From SIG701 sp045539595 (lineage in GTDB: Bacteria; Bacillota; Clostridia; Oscillospirales; CAG-272), in NCBI GenBank assembly GCA_045539595.1, contig JAZQFQ010000020.1:32122-96121 (forward strand): a DNA stretch of 64,000 bases, written 5' to 3'. Below the pieces are notes generated by a model. It saw only the letters and a program-made list of their open reading frames with translations. It was not told the origin of the DNA and searched no databases. The position numbers and the translations under genes were made by a program. Shown piece after piece: positions 17,399-26,318 of the stretch (its first letter is position 1; each line of letters begins with the position of its first letter).

Positions 17399-18403
17399 TT
17401 ACAGTCCGAACCAGGCAAGCGCGCAAAAGAGTGCACTCACAGCCGTAAATACCGATACAATCTTTACTTCGCTCCATCCGCACTGCTCAAAATGATGATG
17501 GATGGGCGCCATACGGAACAGTCTTTTTCCGTGAGTCAATTTGAAATAGGTTACCTGCAGCATTACGGAGGCGGTCTCGCAGATGTACACGATGCCGCAC
17601 ACCACAACGATCAGGGGATTTCCCAGAAGGAATGCGCCGGCGACTACCATGCCGCCGAGGAACAGGGAGCCCGTGTCGCCCATGAACACCCGGGCCGGAT
17701 AGAAATTATACACCAGGAATCCCAGCGTTCCGCCGATCAGCGTAGCGCCAAGAAGCGCCAGCGCGGTGGAAAACGGTGCCGCCTGGATGGCGAAAAACGC
17801 GGCCGCGGAGAAGAAAATGCCCACTACCAGCGTCACCGAGGACGCCAGTCCGTCGATTCCGTCGGTCAGGTTGACGCTGTTGACCATACCGGTCAGCAGC
17901 AGAAGGGCAATGATATAATAGAAGATGCCCAATTTCAGCGTAACACCGATAAACGGGATATACAAAGTAGTGTTCACGATGCCTGTTGCGGCAATCAGAA
18001 TCAGGAACAAGGCGGCAGCCACCAGCTGCAAAAGATACTTCTGCCGGGCGGTCAGTCCCTCGTTCTGCTTTTTGCGCAGTTTGGCACTGTCATCCACCAC
18101 GCCGATAAGGCCGTTGAGCACGCCGTACAGAAGCACATACACAAAAGGAAGCACCTCTTTGCTGTTTCCCCATACAGCGGCGGCAATGCAGGCAAGGATA
18201 CACACGATCACCGACGCGGCAATGAAGGCGATACCGCCCATGGTGGGGGTACCCTCTTTGCTCTTGTGCCAGCGGGGCCCGATCTCCAGAATCTTCTGCC
18301 CCATCTTTTTGCTTTTCAGCACGGGGATCAGTTTATGGGAGATCACCACCGTGATCACGAAGGTCAGAATCAGCGCGGAAATATACAAGATTACGTCAAA
18401 CAT
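17399..18403 (-). CDS. mraY: Phospho-N-acetylmuramoyl-pentapeptide transferase MraY
   Basis: MraY attaches UDP-MurNAc-pentapeptide to undecaprenyl phosphate, giving lipid I. The 334-residue polytopic protein has GTPTMGGIAF, the aspartate pair in GVVDDSAKLRKKQNEGLT, the NLTDGIDGLA motif and the HHHFE histidine motif. Ten membrane segments are visible. It follows murF by 15 bp in the operon. Confidence 0.97.
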   Translation of the reverse strand: MFDVILYISALILTFVITVVISHKLIPVLKSKKMGQKILEIGPRWHKSKEGTPTMGGIAFIAASVIVCILACIAAAVWGNSKEVLPFVYVLLYGVLNGLIGVVDDSAKLRKKQNEGLTARQKYLLQLVAAALFLILIAATGIVNTTLYIPFIGVTLKLGIFYYIIALLLLTGMVNSVNLTDGIDGLASSVTLVVGIFFSAAAFFAIQAAPFSTALALLGATLIGGTLGFLVYNFYPARVFMGDTGSLFLGGMVVAGAFLLGNPLIVVVCGIVYICETASVMLQVTYFKLTHGKRLFRMAPIHHHFEQCGWSEVKIVSVFTAVSALFCALAWFGL

Positions 18404-18418
18404 ACAAAAACGCTTCCT

Positions 18419-19852
18419 TTACTTTTTCTGTTTGCGGCCGTAGTATTCCCGCAGACATTCGATTACATTTTCTGCCGCTACGCCGCGGCTGGCCTTCACC
18501 AGAAGCACATCCCCCGGCTGCAGAGCGGAGGATATCATCTCCGCCATGGCCGCCGGATTTTTGGTGTCCAGGCAGACAAACACATTCTCCGCCCGGATCC
18601 CGTTCTTGATGGCCGCTTCGGCCACCACATCCGCCATCATGCCGTAGCAGAACAACTGGTTTACCTTCATCTGGGCGGCGTACTGCCCCACCTGATCGTG
18701 CATCAGACGGGAATACTCACCCAATTCCAGCATATCGCCCAACAGCGCGGCCGCGCGCTTTCCTTTGGAGGCGGCCACGGAAGCCAGCACATCCAGCGCC
18801 GCCCGCATGGATTCGGGGCTGGCGTTGTAGCAATCGTCGATCACTGTGACCTGGCCGATTTCGTAGATCTTCTGGCGGCGATCCGCACCGCGGAACTGAA
18901 GCAGCCCCTCACGAATCGTCTCCTCCTCCAGGCCCAGGAGATGGCCGACGGCGTACGCCGCCAGCGCGTTGTATACATTGTGCCGCCCCAGGGTAGGGAT
19001 GGACACATTGGTCAGCACTTTTTCATCATAAATCAGATCAAACAGCATGCCCTCGCCCGCCTGGCGGACGTTGACCGCGCGGTAATCCCCCTCGCGGCTG
19101 TCCGCACTGAAGGTGCGCGTGGTATGAAAGGATGCGGGCGCGCCCTCCCGAAGAAGCGGCTCGTCGCCGTTGAACAGAAGGATTCCCCCCTCCCGCATAC
19201 CGGACACGATCTCCAGCTTGGCACGGCAGATGTTCTCCCGGGAGCCGAGAGATGCCATATGGGAGGTGCCGATATTGGTGATGACGGCGATATCCGGCTT
19301 CGCCAATTCCGACAAACGGCGGATTTCCCCGGCGTTGCTCATGCCCATCTCCAGAACGGATACCCGATCCTCCGGCGACAAAGTAAACAGCGTCATGGAC
19401 ATGCCCAGATCGTTGTTGTGATTGCCCTCGGTTTTGTGGGTTTTGAATCCGGCGGCGGCCACGGCGGCGATGAATTCTTTGGTGGTCGTCTTTCCCACAC
19501 TGCCCGTGATGGCCACTACCCGCACGGCGGACTGATCCCGATAATGGCCCGCCAGCTCGCCTATGGCGCGGACCGTGTCCGGCACGATGACCACATCGCA
19601 CGGGCAATCCGTGGGTTTCTGCTGGGCCAGGATGCAGGCGGCACCGGCCCGGCAGGCCGTGTCAATATACAAATGTCCGTCCGTACGCTCGCCAACGATG
19701 GCACAGAACAACGTACCCTCCGTCACTTCCCGGGAATCGGTGCAGATACCGGTACACACTCCGCTCCCCTTGGTCCCGCGACAGAGCGTACCGCCCGTAA
19801 TTCCGGCGATCTCCTCAGAGGTATAGGATCGGATCTTCCACTCAGCTTTCAT
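18419..19852 (-). CDS. murF: UDP-MurNAc-tripeptide:D-Ala-D-Ala ligase MurF
   Basis: MurF adds D-Ala-D-Ala to complete the pentapeptide precursor. The Mur-ligase P-loop ITGSVGKTTTKEF, the TEGNHNNDLG segment that binds substrate and the DCYNASPESMRAALD motif are present. Length is 477 residues from ATG 19852, which has AGGA eight bases upstream. The frame remains open to a GTG at 19909 that would overlap the murE stop; the family N terminus (an S/T-x-x-E-I motif seen as YTSEEIAGITGG) favours the shorter form. Confidence 0.95.
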   Translation of the reverse strand: MKAEWKIRSYTSEEIAGITGGTLCRGTKGSGVCTGICTDSREVTEGTLFCAIVGERTDGHLYIDTACRAGAACILAQQKPTDCPCDVVIVPDTVRAIGELAGHYRDQSAVRVVAITGSVGKTTTKEFIAAVAAAGFKTHKTEGNHNNDLGMSMTLFTLSPEDRVSVLEMGMSNAGEIRRLSELAKPDIAVITNIGTSHMASLGSRENICRAKLEIVSGMREGGILLFNGDEPLLREGAPASFHTTRTFSADSREGDYRAVNVRQAGEGMLFDLIYDEKVLTNVSIPTLGRHNVYNALAAYAVGHLLGLEEETIREGLLQFRGADRRQKIYEIGQVTVIDDCYNASPESMRAALDVLASVAASKGKRAAALLGDMLELGEYSRLMHDQVGQYAAQMKVNQLFCYGMMADVVAEAAIKNGIRAENVFVCLDTKNPAAMAEMISSALQPGDVLLVKASRGVAAENVIECLREYYGRKQKK

Positions 19853-19908
19853 TCTGTATTTCCTGCGGCTGGAGCCGCTTATTCCCTTTCCTTGGTATGG
19901 GGGATACA

Positions 19909-21414
19909 CTACCCCCGTGTGATCTCCGCATAGGCACGGCGGGCTATGTCCGCTTCATCAAACGGATGCTTACCGCAGGCGTCGATCTCGTATTTTTCAT
20001 GTCCTTTGCCCGCAAACAGAAGGATATCCCCCGTCCCCGCTTCGCGGATAGCATAGCGGATCGCTTCCCGCCGGTCGGGGAGGACGATGTGGGGCTTTTC
20101 CCGATCCATCCCCCGCCGGATCTGCGAGAGGATTTCCGCGGGATTCTCCGTGCGGCAATTGTCGGAGGTCAGGATCACAAAATCCGCCAGAGCGGATGCA
20201 ATCCGCCCCATAACGGGCCGTTTGGCGGGATCTCTGTCCCCGCCGCATCCAAACAGCAAGGTGATCTTCTGCCCCACCCGCCGGGCTTGGCGGACAGTAC
20301 GCAAAAGCGTTTCCAGCGCCGCCGGCGTATGGGCATAATCGAGAAACAATGTAAACGGTGCGCCGGGGAGGATCACCCGCTCCATGCGCCCCTCCACCCC
20401 GGAGAAGCTGCGCAGGGCATCCTGAATCGTCAGCGGATCGATGCCGAGACGCAAAGCCGCTGTGATGGCCAGCATAGTGTTGGCCACGGTGAACTGTCCC
20501 GGCACGGGGCACTTCACCCGAAACACCGTGTTTTTTGCATAATATACATAGGACACGCCGTCAATGCCCTGCATCTGCTGCCGCAGGGCGTAAACATCCC
20601 CCTCGGCATCCTCTCGGGCGCGGCATCGGATATACCGGCACGCCGGTGCCAGCTCCATCAGCGGCCCGGCGTACGGATCGTCAGCCAGGACGATACCCAC
20701 GGGGCACATGGCGAACAGGCGGGCCTTCGCCGCCAGATAGCGATCCATGGTGCCGTGATAATCCATATGCTCCGGCGTCAGATTGGTAAAGATACCGATG
20801 TCGATGTGCATGGCATCCACCTTATGCAGATCCAAGGCGTGGGAGGTGGCTTCCAGAATCAGCACCTCCGTCCCCCGATCCCGCATCTGCGCCGCCGCGC
20901 CGTATAGAAATTCCGGATCGGGCGTGGTCATGGCGGCCGGCACATCGGCGATTTCGCCGCCGCCGCCCAGATCGATCTCCTCGTCCCCGCACAGACAGCG
21001 CACCGTGCCGATCAGCCCGGTTTTGTACCCGGCGGCGGCCAGGATGGCACGCAGGATGTAGGACGTGGATGTTTTTCCGTTTGTTCCCGTGATGGCCACC
21101 ACCCGCATATCCCGGGTGGGATCACCGTAGTAATTGTTCCAAATCTGCGCCGCCGCGGCGCGGGTATTCCCCACCACCACATAGGGCAGATCCGCCGGCG
21201 CACAGGCTGTATCGTCAATGACGGCCACAGCCGCGCCCTTCTCTTTTGCCTGCGGTATGTACCGATGTCCGTCGGTGCGCACGCCGCGCAGGCAAAGAAA
21301 CATACATCCCGCCCGCGCCCGACGGGAATCGGACACGATATGGGGAATCTCCATGCACTCGTCGGCGTGCGATTGAAGCACATCCACGCCGCGCAAAAGT
21401 TCATACAGCCGCAT
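19909..21414 (-). CDS. murE: UDP-MurNAc-dipeptide ligase MurE (third amino acid, probably meso-DAP)
   Basis: MurE adds the diamino acid at stem position 3. The P-loop ITGTNGKTSTSYI, the YAHTPAALETLL motif and the RDPAKRPVMG segment are clear; length is 501. The specificity motif, DNPR in meso-diaminopimelate enzymes, reads DNCR here within TSDNCRTENP. The Asp, Asn and Arg that contact DAP are kept while Pro is replaced by Cys, so DAP remains the best guess. A hairpin between ftsI and murE includes part of its GGAGG ribosome binding site. Confidence 0.95.
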   Translation of the reverse strand: MRLYELLRGVDVLQSHADECMEIPHIVSDSRRARAGCMFLCLRGVRTDGHRYIPQAKEKGAAVAVIDDTACAPADLPYVVVGNTRAAAAQIWNNYYGDPTRDMRVVAITGTNGKTSTSYILRAILAAAGYKTGLIGTVRCLCGDEEIDLGGGGEIADVPAAMTTPDPEFLYGAAAQMRDRGTEVLILEATSHALDLHKVDAMHIDIGIFTNLTPEHMDYHGTMDRYLAAKARLFAMCPVGIVLADDPYAGPLMELAPACRYIRCRAREDAEGDVYALRQQMQGIDGVSYVYYAKNTVFRVKCPVPGQFTVANTMLAITAALRLGIDPLTIQDALRSFSGVEGRMERVILPGAPFTLFLDYAHTPAALETLLRTVRQARRVGQKITLLFGCGGDRDPAKRPVMGRIASALADFVILTSDNCRTENPAEILSQIRRGMDREKPHIVLPDRREAIRYAIREAGTGDILLFAGKGHEKYEIDACGKHPFDEADIARRAYAEITRG

Positions 21415-21423
21415 AGGATACCT

Positions 21424-21457
21424 CCGGAAGTGAAGTTGTATGACTTTTCACTTCCGG
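21424..21457 (-). promoter_or_regulatory. ftsI-murE intergenic hairpin overlapping the murE SD
   Basis: An 11-bp perfect stem (21424-21434 with 21447-21457) and 12-nt loop fill the intergenic space. On the minus strand the downstream arm ends in TTCCGG, which merges into the GGAGG of murE. It has no T tract, so it is more likely a translational or processing element than a terminator. Confidence 0.55.
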
Positions 21458-21463
21458 CCCGTA

Positions 21464-23824
21464 TCAGTCGTCCGTCAGTCCCAGATGGCGCACCTCAATG
21501 GTGACAACGGTGGCGGACGGAACCGTTTCGCCCGCGGCGGGCGTCTGGCTGATAACCGTTGCGGTATCGCCGTTGGTCGCGCCGGTGATCGAAACATTCA
21601 GGCCTGCATTCACAAGCAGTCGATTGGCCGCCTCCGCCGTCTTACCGACGAGATCGGGCACTTTGACTGTATTTTTCGGCACTTCCTCACCTGTATACAG
21701 GATCAGTTTGCCGGTATCCTTGAATATGGTGGATCCGGCGGCAGGAACCTGCGCCGTGATCTTGTCGCCATCGCCTACGATGGTGTACTGGATGCCGCGC
21801 CAGCCCAGATCGGCTTTGGACGCCTCCACGGTAGCACCCACGTAGTTGGATAGGCTGATCTCGATTTTCTTCAGTTCTTCCTCGGTATACTGGGCCTCGA
21901 TTCCCATGTAAGGGAGAACGAAGGACAACAGTTTGGACACATAGGGAGCCGCCACCACGCTGCCGTACACCGAGCCTTTCATAGGTTCATCTACCATGAT
22001 CAATGCGGCGATTTTGGCGTCATCGGCGGGGGCATAAGCCACACAGGAGCCGATACGGAAGGAACGCTCTCCGTTTGCGTCGTATTTATCCTGTTTCTGG
22101 GAGGTACCGGTCTTGGCCGCTACCTTGTATCCTTTCACGTAGGCGTTTTTCGCGCCGCCGTTGCCGGACACGCCGTCTTCCAGAATCCAGTCGATGGTGT
22201 CACAGGTTTCCGTGCTGACCACCTGACGGACTGCGTCCGTCTCGTAGGACTGGATCACGTTGCCTTCATCGTCCACGATTTCCCGCAGGAGATGGGGCGT
22301 CATCAGATATCCGCCGTTGGCCACGGCGGATACCGCCGTGATCTGCTGGATGGGGGTAATCTTGAAGGTCTGACCGAAGGAATAGACCGCCAGGGAAACC
22401 CCGCCGAAATTGTTTTTGGAGCTGACGATGGGATAGCTTTCTCCGGGCAGATCAATGCCCGTGATGGAATTGTATCCGAAGGACAGAAAATAGTTATAGA
22501 AGGTATCCTGCCCCAGCCGGTTGGCCAGCTGCATCATGGTGGGGTTACAGGATTGCTGCAGCATCTGATAGAACGGCAAGGTGCCGTGACCGCCTTTTTT
22601 GTGGCATTTGATCGGCTGTGTCCAGCCCTCGATCTTAAGCGCACCGGTGCAGGTAAAATTCTCCTCCAGACGGATGACGTTTTCCTCCAGGCCCATGGCG
22701 GTGGTGACGATCTTGAACGTGGATCCCGGCTCATACAGCTCTGTGGTAGCCTTGTTTTTCCACATGGTGTAGAGCAGGTTGTAGTACATCTGGGTGTACT
22801 CGTCGGATTCCGGATCCAGTGTATCCAGTTTCTTCTGGGAATCCTCATCCAGCTTGTAGGGATTGTTCAAATCAAAGGCGGGATAGGTGGCCATAGCCAG
22901 AACACCGCCCGTATTTACATCGATCACGATACCGGACACGCGGTTGCCCGCCCCCGATTCGTAATAGGTGGTTTTCAGTTGGTTTTCCAACTCATACTGG
23001 ATATACAAATCCAAGGTAGTGACGATGTTGTAGCCGTTTTCGGCCTCCACATAACTCTCGTAGTCGAAGGGCATATCCCCGTTATGGGCGTCCTGAGCCT
23101 TGATATAGCGGCCGGATGTGCCCTCCAGGATGTTGTTGTACTGGGCCTCCAGACCGTAGATGCCCACGCCGTCGCTGTTGGTGAATCCCAGAACGTGGCA
23201 GGCCAGCGTATCGTAAGGATAGTATCGCTTGGCCGAGGCGCGCAGGTAGATCTGGCGGGTGAAGCCGTATTCGGAGATAAACTCCCGCACCCGCTCCGCG
23301 TCTGATTGCTCCACGTTTTTCTTGATCACCTCATACCGGCGGCCGTTCTTCGCCGCTTTCTCGATCACGGAATCGTAATCCACGCCGAGAATGTCCGACA
23401 GTGCCCGGGCGATCAGTTCGTTCATCTTCACATCGTTATGTACCGTTCCGTCGGCGGATGTCCATGTATAGGCGGTCCGGAAATCCGATTCGGATTCCTT
23501 CCCGTCCGCGGCGGCTTCCACGGCCGCGGCTTCCGCCTCCGCCATGGCGTCGATGATATCCTGGGGGGAGATGAAGATCAGATACACTGTGGTGTTGGTA
23601 GCCAGGATATTTCCGTTCCGATCGTAGATGATGCCCCGCTCCGGATTGACCTCCGTTTCGTGGGTCAGCTGATCGATTACTTCTTTTTGGTAATAATCGT
23701 ATTCCAGAATCTGCAGCCGGAACAGCGCAAAAATCAGCACTGCCGCCACCAGCAGAAACACGGCCATAACGATCAGCGACCGCATCACGGTGCGCCGGTC
23801 AATCCTTTTGGCAGATGACGCCAC
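21464..23824 (-). CDS. ftsI: Class B penicillin-binding protein (PBP2B/SpoVD type) with two PASTA domains
   Basis: A septal D,D-transpeptidase. One membrane helix (about residues 15-38) is followed by a PBP dimerisation domain and the transpeptidase domain. Catalytic motifs are STFK (Ser about residue 368), SCN and KTGTS. The C terminus has two PASTA repeats (about residues 645-780, including VKVPDLVGKTAEAANRLL). Start: GTG at 23824 is preferred because GGAGGAGATATC lies directly upstream; the frame extends to 23944 across a terminator-like hairpin. PASTA-bearing PBPs serve vegetative septation (PBP2B) or cortex synthesis (SpoVD); position in the dcw cluster fits either. Confidence 0.93.
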   Translation of the reverse strand: MASSAKRIDRRTVMRSLIVMAVFLLVAAVLIFALFRLQILEYDYYQKEVIDQLTHETEVNPERGIIYDRNGNILATNTTVYLIFISPQDIIDAMAEAEAAAVEAAADGKESESDFRTAYTWTSADGTVHNDVKMNELIARALSDILGVDYDSVIEKAAKNGRRYEVIKKNVEQSDAERVREFISEYGFTRQIYLRASAKRYYPYDTLACHVLGFTNSDGVGIYGLEAQYNNILEGTSGRYIKAQDAHNGDMPFDYESYVEAENGYNIVTTLDLYIQYELENQLKTTYYESGAGNRVSGIVIDVNTGGVLAMATYPAFDLNNPYKLDEDSQKKLDTLDPESDEYTQMYYNLLYTMWKNKATTELYEPGSTFKIVTTAMGLEENVIRLEENFTCTGALKIEGWTQPIKCHKKGGHGTLPFYQMLQQSCNPTMMQLANRLGQDTFYNYFLSFGYNSITGIDLPGESYPIVSSKNNFGGVSLAVYSFGQTFKITPIQQITAVSAVANGGYLMTPHLLREIVDDEGNVIQSYETDAVRQVVSTETCDTIDWILEDGVSGNGGAKNAYVKGYKVAAKTGTSQKQDKYDANGERSFRIGSCVAYAPADDAKIAALIMVDEPMKGSVYGSVVAAPYVSKLLSFVLPYMGIEAQYTEEELKKIEISLSNYVGATVEASKADLGWRGIQYTIVGDGDKITAQVPAAGSTIFKDTGKLILYTGEEVPKNTVKVPDLVGKTAEAANRLLVNAGLNVSITGATNGDTATVISQTPAAGETVPSATVVTIEVRHLGLTDD

Positions 23825-23870
23825 GATATCTCCTCCATTACCGAACAGTTTGCAAAGCCACTTACTGGTC

Positions 23871-23901
23871 GAAAAACCGCAAGCACCCACTATGCTTGCG
23901 G
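23871..23901 (-). terminator. Intrinsic terminator/attenuator between ftsL and ftsI
   Basis: On the minus strand a 9-bp GC-rich perfect stem (23893-23901 with 23877-23885) with a 7-nt loop is followed by TTTTTC. It divides the cluster into mraZ-rsmH-ftsL and ftsI onwards. Just upstream on the minus strand is TTGCAT...TACAAT with a long 19-bp spacer, a weak promoter candidate for ftsI. The rest of the 179-bp gap has no gene. Confidence 0.7.
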
Positions 23902-24003
23902 ATTCCCGTATGTATTGTACGCGCGCCTTGACGCAAATATGCAAAAAACGGGATATGTGTATCTTTTTGGAAAAACGCGGGGGCGCAATGCTGCATCCTC
24001 GCG

Positions 24004-24840
24004 TCAGTCCACGTACTCTCTCAATTTATCCAGATTTTCCCCGATAGCCGACAGCATGGTGGAGAACAATCCATAACCGCCCTCCTGCTTTTCGGATTCC
24101 TGGACGGTGTTATTCAAAACAATGCGGTCACCGCCGGACACGGACACAAATCGGCTTTCCACCAGATTGCCGCGGACCATACCGATGCGGTTGATGGCGA
24201 TATCCTCGATGACGCGGATGTCGTCCCGCTCCTCCAAAGCCAGAGACAGTTCTCTCTCACTCTGTGCCAGCGCCTGTGCCTGGGCTTCCAAGGCGGAGAT
24301 CTCGCCGTTCAGTTCATAATTCTGTGCGAAACTGACCATGATGACCATGATCATTACAGTGAAGATGGCAAGCAGGGATACCGTTGCCAGCGGGAAGGGC
24401 TTGCTGGCCATGCGGATTTCCTTTGCCGCGGGAGCGCGTCTCACAGCGGATACGGGCATAGGACGGCGGGCGGTGGGGGCTGCCTGTCTGGTGCGGGCGG
24501 CCGGAGCGGCGGATTTTTTCACACGGTCCCCAGCAGGTCTTGCCTGGGCATTCCGGCGTACGGTCTCCGTGCGGGCGGGTGCCGGACGGCTCATCGACTG
24601 CGGTGCGCGATTCTGCATCGGCTGTGCAGGACGGGCCGGTGCCGGGCGGGCACTCTGATAGGTAACGGCGGGAGTATTCTCATAGGGATTCAGCCCCTGC
24701 TGTACCCGTGCCATCAATTCCGATGTGGGTACGGAGCGGGCGGCAGCGGCGGTAAGACGCCCGCTGTACTGCCGTCTCAGTTTATCGCAGAGGGGATTCC
24801 CGGTAGTGGCGCGCGGATCAGCAGCATGATACGTGGTCAT
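24004..24840 (-). CDS. ftsL: FtsL-like divisome protein with long basic N-terminal region
   Basis: A bitopic protein. Residues 1 to about 140 are cytoplasmic, hydrophilic and very rich in Arg, Ala and Pro. One membrane helix follows (TVSLLAIFTVMIMVIMVSFA), then a short coiled coil (LNGEISALEAQAQALAQSE), and a C-terminal region of about 70 residues. Helix plus coiled coil and location between rsmH and the class B PBP identify it as FtsL, although normal FtsL is only about 100-130 residues. The start at 24840 is preferred because GGGAGG lies seven bases upstream. It scaffolds FtsQ and activates FtsW/FtsI. Confidence 0.8.
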   Translation of the reverse strand: MTTYHAADPRATTGNPLCDKLRRQYSGRLTAAAARSVPTSELMARVQQGLNPYENTPAVTYQSARPAPARPAQPMQNRAPQSMSRPAPARTETVRRNAQARPAGDRVKKSAAPAARTRQAAPTARRPMPVSAVRRAPAAKEIRMASKPFPLATVSLLAIFTVMIMVIMVSFAQNYELNGEISALEAQAQALAQSERELSLALEERDDIRVIEDIAINRIGMVRGNLVESRFVSVSGGDRIVLNNTVQESEKQEGGYGLFSTMLSAIGENLDKLREYVD

Positions 24841-24875
24841 ATGAGAGCCTCCCAAATACTAATCAAATTCGTTCG

Positions 24876-25814
24876 TTACAATTTTTCCACCCCGCGCAGT
24901 TTCGCACTGCGGGAGCGGGGGTTATCGTTCATCTCCGCCTCAGAGGGGAGAATCGGTTTTTTGTTCAGAATTTTGACGGTGGGTTTCTTGCCGCACACAC
25001 ACACGGGGAAGTTGGGCGGGCAAGTGCATCCCGATGCCAGATTGGCAAAGGTTTGCTTGGCGATGCGGTCCTCCAGGGAATGGAAGGTGATCACCGCGGC
25101 GCGGCCGCCGGGGGCCAGCCGCCGGATCGCCTCCTCCAGGGAGGGCGGGATGGAATCCAGTTCCCCGTTCACCTCGATGCGGATCGCCTGGAAGGTGCGG
25201 CGTGCGGGATGCTGATTCTCTTTAAACCGAGCCGCCGCGGGAATCGCCTGCTGGACGATCTGCGCCAACTCGGAGGTAGTTTCGATTTCTTTTTCTGCGC
25301 GGGCTTCACAAATAAAGTGAGCCACACGGGCGGCGAATTTTTCCTCGCCGTAGTCACGGATGATGCGGGTAAGTTCCGCCTCGGAGTATCCGTTGACCAC
25401 ATCTCGTGCACAGAAGGCGGCGGTCTGATCCATCCGCATATCCAAGGGAGCCTCGGCGGTATAGGAGAAGCCCCGTCCTTTTTCGTCCAACTGGTAGGAG
25501 GACACGCCCAGATCCCACATAACGCCGTGAATCTGTTCGATGCCCAGCATATCCAGCGCGGCACCGATGCCGGAGAAATTCGTTTTCACTAAAGTTACCC
25601 GATCGGAGAAGGGAGCGAGCCGCTTCTCGCAGGCCGCCAGGGCGGCATCATCCCGATCCAGGCAGATCAGCCGACTGCCCTCGGGCAGCCGCCGTGCTAT
25701 TTCAAAGGAGTGCCCGCCGCCGCCGGCCGTGCAATCCACATACACACCGCCGCGCTCCGGCTGCAGGATCTCCATACATTCGGGAGCCAGAATCGATACG
25801 TGAGAAAATTCCAT
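24876..25814 (-). CDS. rsmH: 16S rRNA (cytosine-1402-N4)-methyltransferase RsmH
   Basis: RsmH (formerly MraW) methylates C1402 in the ribosomal P site. The SAM-binding GGGGHS motif (DCTAGGGGHSFEIA), the GVSSYQLDEKGRGFSY region and the C-terminal ITFHSLEDRI signature are present, with clustered cysteines CTCPPNFPVCVCG. Length (312) is typical. It follows mraZ by 19 bp in the standard first-genes order of the dcw cluster. Confidence 0.97.
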   Translation of the reverse strand: MEFSHVSILAPECMEILQPERGGVYVDCTAGGGGHSFEIARRLPEGSRLICLDRDDAALAACEKRLAPFSDRVTLVKTNFSGIGAALDMLGIEQIHGVMWDLGVSSYQLDEKGRGFSYTAEAPLDMRMDQTAAFCARDVVNGYSEAELTRIIRDYGEEKFAARVAHFICEARAEKEIETTSELAQIVQQAIPAAARFKENQHPARRTFQAIRIEVNGELDSIPPSLEEAIRRLAPGGRAAVITFHSLEDRIAKQTFANLASGCTCPPNFPVCVCGKKPTVKILNKKPILPSEAEMNDNPRSRSAKLRGVEKL

Positions 25815-25833
25815 AGATGAAACTCCGTATCCG

Positions 25834-26253
25834 TCAGAAGCCGAGACGGATCATCTGCTCCGTCAGGGACTCTGCATTTTCGCCGCTGTTCTTTTCGTTC
25901 CAGATTTCCTCTGCCCAGATCTCCGCATGGCGGCCGCAGCCAACCACCACAGCACTCTTTTCGATGCCGGCGTAGGCAAGCAGTTCGGCGGGAATCAGAA
26001 CACGTCCCTGGGAGTCAGGCTGTACATCCGCGGCGTTGGAGTAGATGAAGCGGGCGATCTCACGGGCCTGGGTGGAGGGGAGCTGTTCCAGCTTGTCCGT
26101 GTACTTTTCCCACTCTTCCATGGAGAACACAGAAAGGCACTTGTCTATATTGCGGGTAATCACAAAAGTTTCGCCCAACTGATCCCGATGCTTGGCCGGG
26201 ATGAACAGACGATTCTTCGCATCCAGATTATGCGTGAATTTCCCCATCAACAT
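25834..26253 (-). CDS. mraZ: Transcriptional regulator MraZ
   Basis: A 139-residue AbrB-fold protein with two MraZ repeats, seen as GKFTHNLDAKNRLFIPAKHR and the second SQGRVLIPAELLAYAG. MraZ forms ring-shaped oligomers and binds repeats upstream of its own gene to control the division cluster. AAAGGAG nine bases before the ATG sets the start. It is the first gene of the cluster and sits behind a strong promoter with putative MraZ boxes. Confidence 0.96.
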   Translation of the reverse strand: MLMGKFTHNLDAKNRLFIPAKHRDQLGETFVITRNIDKCLSVFSMEEWEKYTDKLEQLPSTQAREIARFIYSNAADVQPDSQGRVLIPAELLAYAGIEKSAVVVGCGRHAEIWAEEIWNEKNSGENAESLTEQMIRLGF

Positions 26254-26283
26254 AGATTTCAGCTCCTTTCCTGTGGAATTTTA

Positions 26284-26312
26284 CACTACTTCCCCCCACA
26301 CTTCACCACACT
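26284..26312 (-). promoter_or_regulatory. Putative MraZ operator boxes
   Basis: On the minus strand AGTGTGG occurs at 26306-26312 and again exactly 10 bp downstream at 26296-26302, followed by a degenerate AAGTAGTG at 26284-26291. One helical turn between GTG-containing repeats, just after the -10, matches known MraZ operators. The family's repeat motif differs between phyla, so this is inference. Confidence 0.6.
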
Positions 26313-26318
26313 GTAAAC

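Noticed and set aside
16034..19933. A 1299-codon open frame on the + strand
   Set aside because: It runs antisense to ftsW, mraY and murF, is His/Gln-rich in the way reverse-strand frames of GC-rich genes are, and has no SD or domain.
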